Shown here: positions 28,384 to 38,156 of the stretch, piece by piece
Position numbering within the stretch: the stretch's first letter is position 1
Layout: each line of letters opens with the position of its first letter
Origin: Enterococcus sp. 5H
GTDB taxonomy: Bacteria; Bacillota; Bacilli; Lactobacillales; Enterococcaceae
Reading direction: 5' to 3'
Length of the DNA stretch: 58,299 nt
Assembly: GCF_028128615.1 (NCBI RefSeq)
Contig: NZ_AMDP01000067.1
Coordinates: forward strand, 1-58,299
Program-made: the position numbers and the translations under genes
The notes under the pieces: generated by a model
Database searches by the model: none
What the model saw: the letters and a program-made list of their open reading frames with translations, nothing else
Told to the model about the DNA's origin: nothing

Positions 28384-29166
28384 TTATTTTCGTAAAACTC
28401 CCAATAACAAACGAAACTTGTCTTTTTTCGTTTTACCTTCCAATTCTTGAACTTGAACACGACCAAACCCTCTAATAGATACAATATCAAATAAATCTAC
28501 TAAAAAATCAGGTCTTAAGTTTTCCGTCCAATTTACTTTAACTTTACCAGATTCGATCAATTGTTTTGATCTCTGTCTAGATATATTATATACGGTAGAA
28601 ATCAAATTATCCAGACGTAATGAACTAATTGTCATTCTTTCTTGCACCCAATCGTCTTTTGGGATAATCATTTCTGTATAATTTCTATCTTCTAACCTTA
28701 CTGATATTTTGCCAATTTTTTCAATTTGCATCAAAATAAAATTAGCTATTTCTTTTGCAACAAATACTTGCCACCTGTCACCATCAGAAATAATATCCCC
28801 AAAGAACTCCCGTTTAATACCAGTATTAACCAATGTTCCCAAAATTTTCCCATGTGACAAACTAGAAAACTTCATTGGATAAACCACTTCAAATAATTCA
28901 ATTTCAAAATCATCTTGTTTTGGTTCATAGTAATCTGGAAAAATTAAGCAACGTTTTCTTTCAGCTTGTTCATAGCCGCCATAAAACTGAAATTTCAAAT
29001 CACTATTTTGCCGTATCAAGGTTTCCAAAATATAAGCTTGCCTAGGATCTAAAAAATCTGATAAAAACGGTGCGTACTGACTTTCAACTTGTTCCAGCCA
29101 ATCACCCACAGAATCAATAAAAGGATGCTCATCTTTTCGAAAATGTTGGTACACATTTGCGTTCAT
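28384..29166 (-). CDS. ylmH: S4-domain RNA-binding protein YlmH
   Basis: 260 residues. The C-terminal S4 domain spans about 180-245 (SSLRLDNLISTVYNISRQRSKQLIESGKVKVN). Homologues affect septum placement, and in B. subtilis YlmH binds stalled ribosomal subunits in quality control. ATG 29166 is chosen, with GAGAGG 11 nt upstream; an in-frame TTG at 29172 lies 5 nt from the same site and is possible. It sits between ylmG and divIVA, the usual order. Confidence 0.9.
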   Translation of the reverse strand: MNANVYQHFRKDEHPFIDSVGDWLEQVESQYAPFLSDFLDPRQAYILETLIRQNSDLKFQFYGGYEQAERKRCLIFPDYYEPKQDDFEIELFEVVYPMKFSSLSHGKILGTLVNTGIKREFFGDIISDGDRWQVFVAKEIANFILMQIEKIGKISVRLEDRNYTEMIIPKDDWVQERMTISSLRLDNLISTVYNISRQRSKQLIESGKVKVNWTENLRPDFLVDLFDIVSIRGFGRVQVQELEGKTKKDKFRLLLGVLRK

Positions 29167-29188
29167 AGACAAATCATCCTCTCTTTTA

Positions 29189-29458
29189 TTAATACAAAAT
29201 AGATTGTAAAATTCTTGCTAATGCACTAGCTGCCAAGTTTAATACAATAATTGCAATCATTACATTGAAACCGACCATACCGATTCTTAAATTTAAACGA
29301 TCGAATAGTCTTAAGTATGGTTCACAAATTCTTGAAATCAAACGACCTAATGTTGAGTCATATGCACCTGGAAACCAAGATAACAATGCATAAATGATTA
29401 AAAGTCCAGAATAAACCTGCACACATTTATATAGTAAGTATATGAAAAATGCGATAAT
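29189..29458 (-). CDS. ylmG: YggT-family membrane protein YlmG, apparent AUU start
   Basis: Two-helix membrane protein in the division cluster. The core YSGLLIIYALLSWFPGA and ICEPYLRLFDRLNLRIG are the YggT signature. The first standard start is GTG 29422, which has no ribosome-binding site and would remove half of helix 1. The frame continues upstream as IAFFIYLLYKCVQ, a fitting N-terminus. AGGAGG (29464-29469) is placed 5 nt before ATT 29458 and 8 nt before ATC 29455; no ATG, GTG or TTG occurs back to the in-frame TGA. The length would be about 89 residues, normal for the family. Confidence 0.78.
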   Translation of the reverse strand: MIAFFIYLLYKCVQVYSGLLIIYALLSWFPGAYDSTLGRLISRICEPYLRLFDRLNLRIGMVGFNVMIAIIVLNLAASALARILQSILY

Positions 29459-29472
29459 AATTCCCTCCTGAC

Positions 29473-30075
29473 TTAAAAATCAAACATTTGTTTTTTTGCT
29501 AAAGACTGAGCTGTAGCGCTGTCGATTTCGATACTTGATGGTGTACATAGAAAAATTTCATCGCCCACACGTTGAATGTCTCCATCCAATGCATAAACTG
29601 TTCCAGTTAGAAAGTCAACAATTCTTCTAGCTTGAGTTTCTTCAACTAAATGGAAGTTTATAAGTACAGCATCACTTGCAATGATATGTTTAGCAATATT
29701 CATTGCTTCAGAATAAACACGCGGTTCAAGAATTGTAATCTTACCGGGTCTAGCTGAGCTATGTGTCTCTTGTGGACGCTTAGAATTTGAGTTATTAGAA
29801 CTACGCATGGAGACAACTTTTTTCTCATTAAATGCTGTTTCCTGACGGCTTTCTTTCTTATCTTGATGCGTTTCAGTTGAACGATAACGAGCAGATGGCT
29901 TTTCGGTTAAAGGCTCAGTTGGCTGTGAAACCTGCTGTACTTGTCGAACCGTCTGTCTTGCTGGTTGTTGTTGATTCACAACCTTTTGCTCTTCATATTC
30001 ATCGTAATTATCATACTCATCTTCTCCAGATAATCCAAAAAAGCTCGATAACGCATTTTTACTAAAAATTGACAT
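29473..30075 (-). CDS. sepF: Cell division protein SepF
   Basis: FtsZ-bundling protein with an N-terminal amphipathic membrane helix (MSIFSKNALSSFFGL), an acidic and Gln-rich linker, and the C-terminal dimerisation domain (about 115-190: ILEPRVYSEAMNIAKHI, VDFLTGTVYALDGDIQRVGDEIFLC). The open frame reaches 30144, but AAAGGAGGGG lies before ATG 30075, giving 200 residues. In cluster order after ylmE. Confidence 0.95.
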   Translation of the reverse strand: MSIFSKNALSSFFGLSGEDEYDNYDEYEEQKVVNQQQPARQTVRQVQQVSQPTEPLTEKPSARYRSTETHQDKKESRQETAFNEKKVVSMRSSNNSNSKRPQETHSSARPGKITILEPRVYSEAMNIAKHIIASDAVLINFHLVEETQARRIVDFLTGTVYALDGDIQRVGDEIFLCTPSSIEIDSATAQSLAKKQMFDF

Positions 30076-30088
30076 AGATTCCCCTCCT

Positions 30089-30766
30089 TTACGCACCTCT
30101 AAAAATTGCTGTTCCGATTCGTACAAAAGTTGCTCCTTCTTCAATCGCTATTGGGAAATCATTACTCATTCCCATGCTAAGCTCTGTACAAGGTGCATGT
30201 AATAGATTTAGATCATTTATTGCTAGCTGCAGTTTTTTTAGTTTAGAAAATACTTCATGAAGATCATGTTCGGAAGCATCAAATGGTGCCATCGTCATCA
30301 AACCAACTATTTTGATTTTATCTAATGGAGCCAATTCATGAATAAATTCAATTACTTCCTCTGGTTTGAATCCATGTTTCGTTTCCTCACCAGTAATATT
30401 TACTTCGATAAAACAGGAAATCTCTTTCTCTGCTCGTTTTTGAATTTCTTCTGCTAATTTTAAACTGTCTAAAGCATGAAAATAATCTATTTCGTTGATT
30501 ACTAATTTTACCTTCCTACGTTGTAAATTACCAATCAAATGCCACTTAATCGATGAAAAATTTTTCAGTGCCATTTTCTTTTCTAATAATTTATCGACCC
30601 GGTTTTCAGCCATATTTTCGATGCCAAGTTCAGCAAGCTCCTTGGCAGTGCCACTTTCCACTGATTTAGTAACGGCAATCATTGTTACGTCATCGACTGA
30701 CCGTTGCGCTTTTTGACACGCTAGTTGAATTTTTTGATTGATATTATTTAAGTTTTCAACTAGCAT
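30089..30766 (-). CDS. ylmE: YggS-family PLP-binding homeostasis protein (YlmE)
   Basis: Single-domain TIM-barrel protein like the N-terminal half of alanine racemase; it helps keep free pyridoxal phosphate in balance. 225 residues. AVTKSVESG carries the PLP lysine; [24 protein letters not shown] and [27 protein letters not shown] are the family signatures. It begins 14 nt after ftsZ. Confidence 0.93.
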   Translation of the reverse strand: MLVENLNNINQKIQLACQKAQRSVDDVTMIAVTKSVESGTAKELAELGIENMAENRVDKLLEKKMALKNFSSIKWHLIGNLQRRKVKLVINEIDYFHALDSLKLAEEIQKRAEKEISCFIEVNITGEETKHGFKPEEVIEFIHELAPLDKIKIVGLMTMAPFDASEHDLHEVFSKLKKLQLAINDLNLLHAPCTELSMGMSNDFPIAIEEGATFVRIGTAIFRGA

Positions 30767-30780
30767 CAGTCAAATCGCTC

Positions 30781-32037
30781 CTATCTTTTTCTGCGGAAAA
30801 ATGGTGGTGTGTTTAATTCATCGTCATTTTGAGTTGGTTCTTCACGATGAAATGTTTCAAAGTCTTTTTTCTCAACATTCTCGAATGTTGTATCTTCTAC
30901 TTTTGGACGCACATTTTGCTCACGACGGATATCCCAGTCACCAAATGCACTTGTCTCTTCTTGTGGTTGAGGCTGTGATGCTTGTGACGGCTTTGATTGT
31001 TCCATATCAAGAACTGGTGCTTGTTGTACTGATTGAATTTGTGTTGGTCTATTTTGACGATGAGATTTACGATCTTTTTTTGAAGGATCAATCCCTGTTG
31101 CAATAACCGTTACACGAATTTCATCACCTAGGTCTTCATTAATCGATGTACCTAAGATAATGTTTACGTCACCTGTTGCAGCACTTGTTACGATATCAGA
31201 AGCATCTTGCGCTTCAAATAATGTCATATCTAGGCCACCAGTAATGTTTAGCAATACTTGTTCAGCACCATCAATAGAAGTTTCTAGTAATGGAGAAGAA
31301 ATTGCTTTCTTAGTTGCTTCAATTACACGATCTTCACCGCTAGCAACACCGATTCCCATCAAGGCAGTCCCTTGGTTTTCCATCACTGTTTTCACATCAG
31401 CGAAGTCCAAGTTAACATATCCAGGAGCTGTAATCAGATCCGAAATACCTTGTACTCCTTGACGTAAAACATTGTCAGCTTCACGGAATGCTTCAAGCAT
31501 TGGTGTCTTTTTATCAACAACTTCTAATAGACGATTATTTGAAATAATTAGAAGTGTATCAACATTTTCTTTTAATAGAGCAATACCTTCTGCTGCAAAA
31601 CGTCCACGTTTTGGTCCTTCAAAACTAAATGGTCGAGTAACAACACCTACAGTTAAAGCTCCAAGTTCTTTAGCGATTTTAGCAACAACAGGAGCAGCCC
31701 CTGTCCCTGTTCCGCCGCCCATACCAGCAGTAATGAAAATCATATCTGCTCCTTGTAACGCGTCTGAGATTACTTGTTCACTTTCTTCTGCAGCTTTTTG
31801 GCCAACTTCTGGCTGTGAACCAGCACCTAAACCGCGTGTATACTTAGGTCCAAGTTGAATCACTGTTTCTGCTTTTGAGTTTTTAAGAGCTTGTACATCT
31901 GTATTTGCAGCGATGAATTCTACGCCTTTGACGTTTTCTTCAATCATGCGGTTAACAGCGTTACCGCCACCGCCGCCGACACCGATAACTTTGATGACAG
32001 CACCATTGTTAATGTTATTATCTAAAGAAAATTCCAT
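30781..32037 (-). CDS. ftsZ: Cell division GTPase FtsZ
   Basis: Tubulin homologue forming the Z-ring. 418 residues; GTP-binding loop GGGTGTG at 107-113, [14 protein letters not shown] near the N-terminus, and a T7-like loop [10 protein letters not shown]. After about 320 a Gln/Pro-rich linker leads to the C-terminal peptide TPPFFRRKR that binds FtsA, SepF and others. AGGAGG precedes the ATG. Confidence 0.98.
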   Translation of the reverse strand: MEFSLDNNINNGAVIKVIGVGGGGGNAVNRMIEENVKGVEFIAANTDVQALKNSKAETVIQLGPKYTRGLGAGSQPEVGQKAAEESEQVISDALQGADMIFITAGMGGGTGTGAAPVVAKIAKELGALTVGVVTRPFSFEGPKRGRFAAEGIALLKENVDTLLIISNNRLLEVVDKKTPMLEAFREADNVLRQGVQGISDLITAPGYVNLDFADVKTVMENQGTALMGIGVASGEDRVIEATKKAISSPLLETSIDGAEQVLLNITGGLDMTLFEAQDASDIVTSAATGDVNIILGTSINEDLGDEIRVTVIATGIDPSKKDRKSHRQNRPTQIQSVQQAPVLDMEQSKPSQASQPQPQEETSAFGDWDIRREQNVRPKVEDTTFENVEKKDFETFHREEPTQNDDELNTPPFFRRKR

Positions 32038-32063
32038 AGTATCGTTTCCTCCTGTTTTAATTG

Positions 32064-33389
32064 TTAGTCAAAGATGTTTGAGAAGAAGTCTTTGATTTTA
32101 CCAGTAACTTTTTCACCAGATTCATGGATTTCAGAATCGTCATATTCTTCTTGTTGTAAATCAGAGTATGTGTCATATTGAACTTCTTGTTGAACCGCAA
32201 TCGTTGGTTGAGAAGATTTAATCTTTTCGCCTGGGATTGCTCCTTTAGCAATATGGTAAATGTCATTAAGTTGAGCAGAATACTCAACAATACTAATCAC
32301 ATTTGTAAAGACTGGATTGCGTAGTCCCATATGATTAGGAACATACAATTTCACACTTGCATCAAAGATTTCCTGTGCCAAATCAACGACACCCGGAAGA
32401 CTTGCGCCGCCACCAGTTAAAATTACTCCACCAGGAAGTTCTAAAGCATCAATTTCATCCAACACTTCTTTAGATTTCTTAAAGATTTGTTCAACACGTG
32501 CTTCGATTACTTCTGAAAGGTAACGTTCATCAACTTTGACAGGCTCAGACTTACCAATTACGTCAACTGGAAACTCTTCGCTGACAGATGTTCTTTCCGG
32601 ATAAGCATCACCGTAATTAATTTTTAAAGCTTCTGCGTTGTTAAAAGATGTATTTAATACAATAGAAACATCTTTAGTAACAAACTCGCCGCCTTCTTGA
32701 TTTACATGAGTAAACTTCAATTGTTTATCATGCATTACAGAAGTGGTTGTTTGACCGCCACCCATATCAATAACGATAGTACCAAAATCTTTTTCACCAT
32801 CTGAAAGTACAGTTTCTGTTAATGCTAATGGCATAATCACTAATTCATTAACTGTTAAACCAGCTTTTTCAACACATTTTCTAGTATTGTGAATAATCGT
32901 TTTCGGACCTGTAAAGACAACTCCGAACATTTCTAAACGAACGCCTATCATTCCTCTAGGATCTTTGATCCCTTCAAATCCATCTACTGTAAATTCTTGA
33001 GGCAGGATTGCTACGATTTGACGTTCAGGAGGAGTTGAACGAACCAGAGCTGCCGATGCAACGTTTCTTACATCTTCATCAGTGATTTCTTTTGACTCAC
33101 TACTTACAGCGATCATTCCTTGGCAATTTTCAACTTCAAGTAAGTTTGCTGGTAACCCCACATTCACACTTTTAATTTGAATTCCCGCTTTTTCTTCTGC
33201 TTGTCTTACTGCTCTTTGAATCGCATTTACTGTTTTATCAATATCGACAATAATCCCTCGATTTAATCCATCAGATTTTGCGTTTCCTACGCCAATGATA
33301 TTCATTTGACCTTCGATAAACTCAGCTACTACAACTTTCACTGATGTTGTACCAATATCAAGGCCTACATACATTCCTGTCTTTGCCAT
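32064..33389 (-). CDS. ftsA: Cell division protein FtsA
   Basis: Actin-fold protein that anchors FtsZ to the membrane. [14 protein letters not shown] is the phosphate-1 motif; IDMGGGQTT the phosphate-2 motif; [10 protein letters not shown] the adenosine motif. The last residues [12 protein letters not shown] form the amphipathic membrane helix. The frame extends upstream to 33419, but GGAGGAGG stands 10 nt before ATG 33389, giving 441 residues. Confidence 0.96.
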   Translation of the reverse strand: MAKTGMYVGLDIGTTSVKVVVAEFIEGQMNIIGVGNAKSDGLNRGIIVDIDKTVNAIQRAVRQAEEKAGIQIKSVNVGLPANLLEVENCQGMIAVSSESKEITDEDVRNVASAALVRSTPPERQIVAILPQEFTVDGFEGIKDPRGMIGVRLEMFGVVFTGPKTIIHNTRKCVEKAGLTVNELVIMPLALTETVLSDGEKDFGTIVIDMGGGQTTTSVMHDKQLKFTHVNQEGGEFVTKDVSIVLNTSFNNAEALKINYGDAYPERTSVSEEFPVDVIGKSEPVKVDERYLSEVIEARVEQIFKKSKEVLDEIDALELPGGVILTGGGASLPGVVDLAQEIFDASVKLYVPNHMGLRNPVFTNVISIVEYSAQLNDIYHIAKGAIPGEKIKSSQPTIAVQQEVQYDTYSDLQQEEYDDSEIHESGEKVTGKIKDFFSNIFD

Positions 33390-33551
33390 GAATGGGGTTC
33401 CTCCTCCTATTAATTCCAATATGTAAGCGGACCTAAAATGTCCGTTTAAATATATATTTTTTTTAGAATACTCACTTCTTTCAATTTTACCATAAACATG
33501 GGCTTTTTAGAAAGCAGATTCTACTATTTTATTCTTTTATTTTTCTTAATT

Positions 33552-34586
33552 TCATTCTAATGCTTGTGAAGATTCTTCTACACTCTCGTCGGTGGACTCA
33601 TTTACAAATGGATAAGAGAAAATTCCAACTTCCATATCGATCGTTCCTGGTTTATCCATTTGACTAGCTACCTTGTCGTAATACGCCATTTTCTCTACTA
33701 ATTGCGAGATATTTACAATTACAATATTAGTATCTTTCATATAAAGATTAACTAATTCTTTGTTAACATTAGATGGCGCATATCGGATTTCTGAAATATT
33801 TTGCTTCAAACTTTCAGGTAATTTATTATAAGAATTCATTAAGTTTTGAATAATTGATTCATCTGTGAAATTCTGAAAAATTGGCATTCCGCTTTCAGGA
33901 GCACTCATTTCTTCAGGTAAAATTTTACCATTCTCTAAAATTGGGTGGTAAATATTATTTACAGATTCCAAAGCAACTACTTCATATTCCTCAACTGCGA
34001 TTTTAAATGAGTTGATACCATTTAAAGAAATTGTTGCTTTTTTGATACGCGGCAACTGGCGTGAAATTTTTTGTTCATAAATTTTCCGATCACCAAATTG
34101 TTCCCAAAGGCTTTTGCCTTTTTCCAATTTTGATTGTTCGATAATTTTTTGACTATCAACAGACTGATTCCCTGCTACACTGATATTTCCTAATTTACTA
34201 AGTGGAGAAACAAAGTAAAGTACCACCAATATCGCAATTAAAAAGACTGAAACGATTAAAGTCAGCCGACGATATAAACGTTTGTTTCGTACTTTTTTTA
34301 TATTTGGTAAGCGGTCAGCAAAAGATTCGTAAGTTTTATTTTGTTTATCTTCTGTATCAATTGTTTCATCATCAGAAGCTTCTATTTCACCTTCTGATTC
34401 ATTAGGTTCGTCTGTTTCAGCTTCTTCCGTTAAAACTAAGGGATTCCAAGTTGGTTTATCTCCCTGTGACTTTAAATATTCTAAATTTTCTTTTTGCCAG
34501 GGAGTCAAATTCTCTTCATCCACTTGTTCAATTGGATCTACTTTTTTTTCGTCTTTATTTTCCGGTTTATCTTTTTTCTTACTAAT
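33552..34586 (-). CDS. divIB: Cell division protein DivIB/FtsQ, apparent AUU start
   Basis: Bitopic divisome protein: charged cytoplasmic N-terminus, membrane segment LTLIVSVFLIAILVVLYFV, POTRA domain (LSKLGNISVAGNQSVDSQKI) and extracellular beta domain. The first standard start is GTG 34523, with no ribosome-binding site. Upstream, the frame adds 21 residues starting with SKKKDKPENKDEKKVD, a typical DivIB N-terminus, and begins at ATT 34584-34586, 6 nt after a run of eight G (34593-34600). AUU initiation, or loss of an ATG, is inferred. The length would be 344 residues. Confidence 0.85.
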   Translation of the reverse strand: MSKKKDKPENKDEKKVDPIEQVDEENLTPWQKENLEYLKSQGDKPTWNPLVLTEEAETDEPNESEGEIEASDDETIDTEDKQNKTYESFADRLPNIKKVRNKRLYRRLTLIVSVFLIAILVVLYFVSPLSKLGNISVAGNQSVDSQKIIEQSKLEKGKSLWEQFGDRKIYEQKISRQLPRIKKATISLNGINSFKIAVEEYEVVALESVNNIYHPILENGKILPEEMSAPESGMPIFQNFTDESIIQNLMNSYNKLPESLKQNISEIRYAPSNVNKELVNLYMKDTNIVIVNISQLVEKMAYYDKVASQMDKPGTIDMEVGIFSYPFVNESTDESVEESSQALE

Positions 34587-34601
34587 CTTTTACCCCCCCC
34601 A

Positions 34602-35693
34602 TCAAGTAATTTCTTTGACCACTTTGTAAAGTCGGTCAGCAGCATCTGGGATTCCTTCTTTTTTGGATGCTTCAGCCATCGACTGACAGCGTAATTCGTC
34701 TAATAAAATTGTATCAATTTCAGCTACTAGCTTAGATCCAGTAAGTTCTTGATCCGGAATCATTTCAACAGCACCTGATTTGACTAAACTTTGTGCATTT
34801 TTTGTTTGATGATCGTTTGTTACATATGGACTTGGAATTAAAATTGCTGGCAGTCCCAATGCTGTAAATTCTGCAATTGAGGTTGCTCCAGCACGTCCAA
34901 CCATTAGATCTGCCGCAGCTAGTACTTCTGCCATTTTATCAATATACGGCTGAATACTGATGTTTGTCAATTTCTTTTCTGAAAGCTTTAGTTTTTCTTG
35001 CAATTCTTTATAATAGCGCTCACCCGATGCATAAAGAACTTGATAGTCTCGTTCTTCAAAAAAGGGCAAAGCTTCAACAAAAGCTTGATTGATTTTTAGC
35101 GCGCCACGGCTTCCACCAAAAATGACTACTGTTTTCTTTTCTGGATTCAATCCATATTCCTTTAAAATATCAGTTTTTTCAACTGATACAACTTCTTGCG
35201 CTCGTGGATTTCCGGTTAAGACAACTTTATCCTTTGGAAAATACTGCGCTACATCAGGGAAACAAATAGCAACTTTTGTTGCATATTTACTTAAGAATTT
35301 ATTGGTCATACCAGGGATGCTATTTTGCTCATGAACAATTGTCGGAATATTTAATTGCTTTGCAGCGTAAACAACTGATCCTGAAACATAACCGCCTGTC
35401 CCAATCACTACATCTGGTTGAAACTCTTTAAGAATCTTTTTTGCTTTTCCGATACTGCTTAGGAAAAGATACACAGTTTTAAAATTTTGCGGACTTAAAG
35501 ATCTACGAAACCCTTGAATTTTAATCGTTTTAAAAGGAATATTGTATTGAGGAACAATGTTACTTTCTAACCCATTCTCCGTTCCTACATACATAAATTC
35601 AGTATCAGGAGCTAAAGTTTTCACATGGTTAACAAAAGCTAGCGCTGGATAAATATGTCCGCCTGTTCCGCCGCCTGTCATTAGTATCTTCAT
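34602..35693 (-). CDS. murG: UDP-GlcNAc:lipid I N-acetylglucosaminyltransferase
   Basis: GT28 enzyme that makes lipid II at the inner face of the membrane. 363 residues; [15 protein letters not shown] is the N-terminal G-loop, [19 protein letters not shown] and [14 protein letters not shown] follow, and [25 protein letters not shown] is the donor-binding site. It ends 15 nt before the divIB start codon and begins 8 nt after murD. Confidence 0.97.
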   Translation of the reverse strand: MKILMTGGGTGGHIYPALAFVNHVKTLAPDTEFMYVGTENGLESNIVPQYNIPFKTIKIQGFRRSLSPQNFKTVYLFLSSIGKAKKILKEFQPDVVIGTGGYVSGSVVYAAKQLNIPTIVHEQNSIPGMTNKFLSKYATKVAICFPDVAQYFPKDKVVLTGNPRAQEVVSVEKTDILKEYGLNPEKKTVVIFGGSRGALKINQAFVEALPFFEERDYQVLYASGERYYKELQEKLKLSEKKLTNISIQPYIDKMAEVLAAADLMVGRAGATSIAEFTALGLPAILIPSPYVTNDHQTKNAQSLVKSGAVEMIPDQELTGSKLVAEIDTILLDELRCQSMAEASKKEGIPDAADRLYKVVKEIT

Positions 35694-35701
35694 AAATTAT
35701 C

Positions 35702-37072
35702 TCACTTTTCTATGTCTTTTAGCTGTTGCATTGTTTGAATAAACGCTTCTCCACGTAGTTCAAAGTTAGGATATTGATCCCAACTTGCGCACGCGGGCGA
35801 TAATAGAATAGTATCATTTTTTTCGGAAAAATCATAGGCTTCACGGACAGCACTTTGGACATTTTCTGTTAATTGTATTGATTTAACGTCAGCTTTTTTC
35901 GCCGCATGTAATAATTTATCTTTTGTTTCTCCAAAAAGTATAATTGCTTTGATTCCTCTAAGTGAAGGAATCAGTTCATCAAATTCATTTCCTCGATCCA
36001 AGCCTCCAGCTAACAAAATGAGTGAGGAATGGTCAAAACCACTCAAAGCCATTTCAGTTGCTAGAATATTTGTTGCTTTTGAATCATTATAAAACTTACG
36101 TCCAGCGACTTCTCCCACGTATTGAGTTCGATGGGGTACTCCTGTGAATACTTTTAGCGTTTGACGAATGCTATCTGTGGATATATTTTTTAATTTTGCA
36201 ACACAAATTGCAGCCAAAGCATTTTCAATATTATGACTACCAGGTACTCCTAGTTCTGTTGCTGGCATAATAAATTCACCTTTATAATAAATATTGTCCT
36301 CTTCCAGATAAGCTCCATCAACTTTCTCATTTGTTGAAAAAGGTAGTATTGTTGCCTTAGTCGTCTGGCTTAATTTTTGAATTTCCGGCTGGTTCCAATT
36401 TAATACAAGGAAATCGTTCGATTGCATGTTTTTTTGAATCTCCCATTTCGCATGTACATAGTCTGCTCTTGAACCATGATAATCTAAATGCGCTTCATAG
36501 ATGTTTGTAATCACAGCAATTTGCGGATGGAATGTCTGAATCCCCATTAGTTGGAAACTAGAAAGCTCCATTACAATGTCATCTTGCGGAGTTGCTTTTT
36601 CAGCAACTTCACTGGCAGGATAACCGATGTTTCCAGCTAAACGCGCAGTTCCGCTTTTTCTATCTGCATTTAAAAGTAACCCAATCATTGTTGTGGTCGT
36701 TGTTTTTCCATTTGTACCTGTAATGCCGACAATTGGGCATTCAGCAATCTGTGAGGCTAACTCAACTTCTGTAATTACTGGTAAGCCCATATTCACTGCT
36801 TTTTCAACCAAAGGATTTGTATAAGGAATCCCAGGATTTTTGACAATTAATGAAAAATCTTCGTCTAACAATTCAATTGGATGTCCACCTGTAACTACAC
36901 GAATACCCAAGGTTAATAAATCTTGGGCTTCCGGATTTTGATCAAATTGTTTAAAGTCATTAACTGTTACTAATGCTCCTAGTTCATGAAGTAATTTAGC
37001 TGCACTAACACCACTTTTTGCTAGTCCAAGAACAAGGACTTTTTTGTTTTCATAATTTTTTATCTTGTTCAT
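35702..37072 (-). CDS. murD: UDP-MurNAc-L-alanine:D-glutamate ligase
   Basis: Mur ligase adding D-Glu to the peptidoglycan precursor. 456 residues; N-terminal Rossmann-like [22 protein letters not shown] loop [16 protein letters not shown], and the C-terminal [21 protein letters not shown] precedes the ATG. Part of the dcw cluster between mraY and murG. Confidence 0.97.
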   Translation of the reverse strand: MNKIKNYENKKVLVLGLAKSGVSAAKLLHELGALVTVNDFKQFDQNPEAQDLLTLGIRVVTGGHPIELLDEDFSLIVKNPGIPYTNPLVEKAVNMGLPVITEVELASQIAECPIVGITGTNGKTTTTTMIGLLLNADRKSGTARLAGNIGYPASEVAEKATPQDDIVMELSSFQLMGIQTFHPQIAVITNIYEAHLDYHGSRADYVHAKWEIQKNMQSNDFLVLNWNQPEIQKLSQTTKATILPFSTNEKVDGAYLEEDNIYYKGEFIMPATELGVPGSHNIENALAAICVAKLKNISTDSIRQTLKVFTGVPHRTQYVGEVAGRKFYNDSKATNILATEMALSGFDHSSLILLAGGLDRGNEFDELIPSLRGIKAIILFGETKDKLLHAAKKADVKSIQLTENVQSAVREAYDFSEKNDTILLSPACASWDQYPNFELRGEAFIQTMQQLKDIEK

Positions 37073-37131
37073 TATAATTCCCCTTATCTTAGAAAAGCTA
37101 AATGATGCTAGCTCACCTTATTTTACTTCAA

Positions 37132-38097
37132 TTAAAAAATAATCCATAGTGTTACACCTGAGCAAATTAAAGCCGTTATCCAAAAAACAATATCGATTTT
37201 CCATTCAGACCAACCGCACATTTCAAAATGATGATGAATGGGTGACATTTTAAAAATTCGTCTGCCAAATAGTTTAAATGAAGCAACCTGCAAAATTACG
37301 CTAGCTGTTTCACAAACATAGACAAGACCAATTAAAAGAAGTGTCCATTCTTGACGTAATATAATAGAGATTGCTGCTAATAACCCGCCTAATGCTAGCG
37401 AACCAACATCTCCCATAAAAATCTTAGCTGGTTTTCTATTGTAAGGGAAAAATCCTAATAACCCGCCGATCACGCTTAGACAGACAATCACTACATCGAA
37501 TTGCTGTTGTTTCCACGCAATGATGGCATATGTTGCAAAAGAGATCGTGCCTAATCCAGCTACCAAACCGTCAATACCATCAGTTAAGTTTACTGCATTA
37601 GAAAAACCAACTAGCCAAAAAATAACAAACACACCATAAAAAATTCCTAACGGTACCGTTGCAATACCAAATAAATCCAATGAATCAGGCAATCCTTCTG
37701 AGCGATAGACAAAATAGAAAACCAAACCACCAATGATTTGACCAATCAATTTTTGACGAGAATTTAATCCCATATTTCTTTTTTTGAATACCTTAATAAA
37801 ATCATCAAGAAAACCCAATAATCCATAAAGTACTAAAATAAACAAAATAATCAGCAGCGAAGGAGTCAACTCTTGTTTCCATAAGCCTACTAATAATGAT
37901 GTGATAAAAGCCCCTACTAAAAACACCAAACCACCCATCGTCGGGGTACCAGTCTTCACATTATGCCACGTCGGTCCATCTTCACGTGTCGTTTGTCCTT
38001 GTTTTTTCATTTGAAAATAACCAATAAACAGCGGCATTACAGCTACCGTTATAGCAAAACTGCAAGCTATGGGAATAAAAATTTGTGTCCACTCCAT
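37132..38097 (-). CDS. mraY: Phospho-MurNAc-pentapeptide translocase
   Basis: Polytopic membrane enzyme (about ten segments) forming lipid I on undecaprenyl phosphate. 321 residues; [21 protein letters not shown] with the Asp pair, [12 protein letters not shown], and the [15 protein letters not shown] histidine motif are present. TAGGAGAG precedes the ATG. Confidence 0.97.
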   Translation of the reverse strand: MEWTQIFIPIACSFAITVAVMPLFIGYFQMKKQGQTTREDGPTWHNVKTGTPTMGGLVFLVGAFITSLLVGLWKQELTPSLLIILFILVLYGLLGFLDDFIKVFKKRNMGLNSRQKLIGQIIGGLVFYFVYRSEGLPDSLDLFGIATVPLGIFYGVFVIFWLVGFSNAVNLTDGIDGLVAGLGTISFATYAIIAWKQQQFDVVIVCLSVIGGLLGFFPYNRKPAKIFMGDVGSLALGGLLAAISIILRQEWTLLLIGLVYVCETASVILQVASFKLFGRRIFKMSPIHHHFEMCGWSEWKIDIVFWITALICSGVTLWIIF

Positions 38098-38156
38098 GAT
38101 ATCTCTCCTAATTATTCAACTCGAATTGAGTTACCTTGTTTTTCATTTTTACTTAT

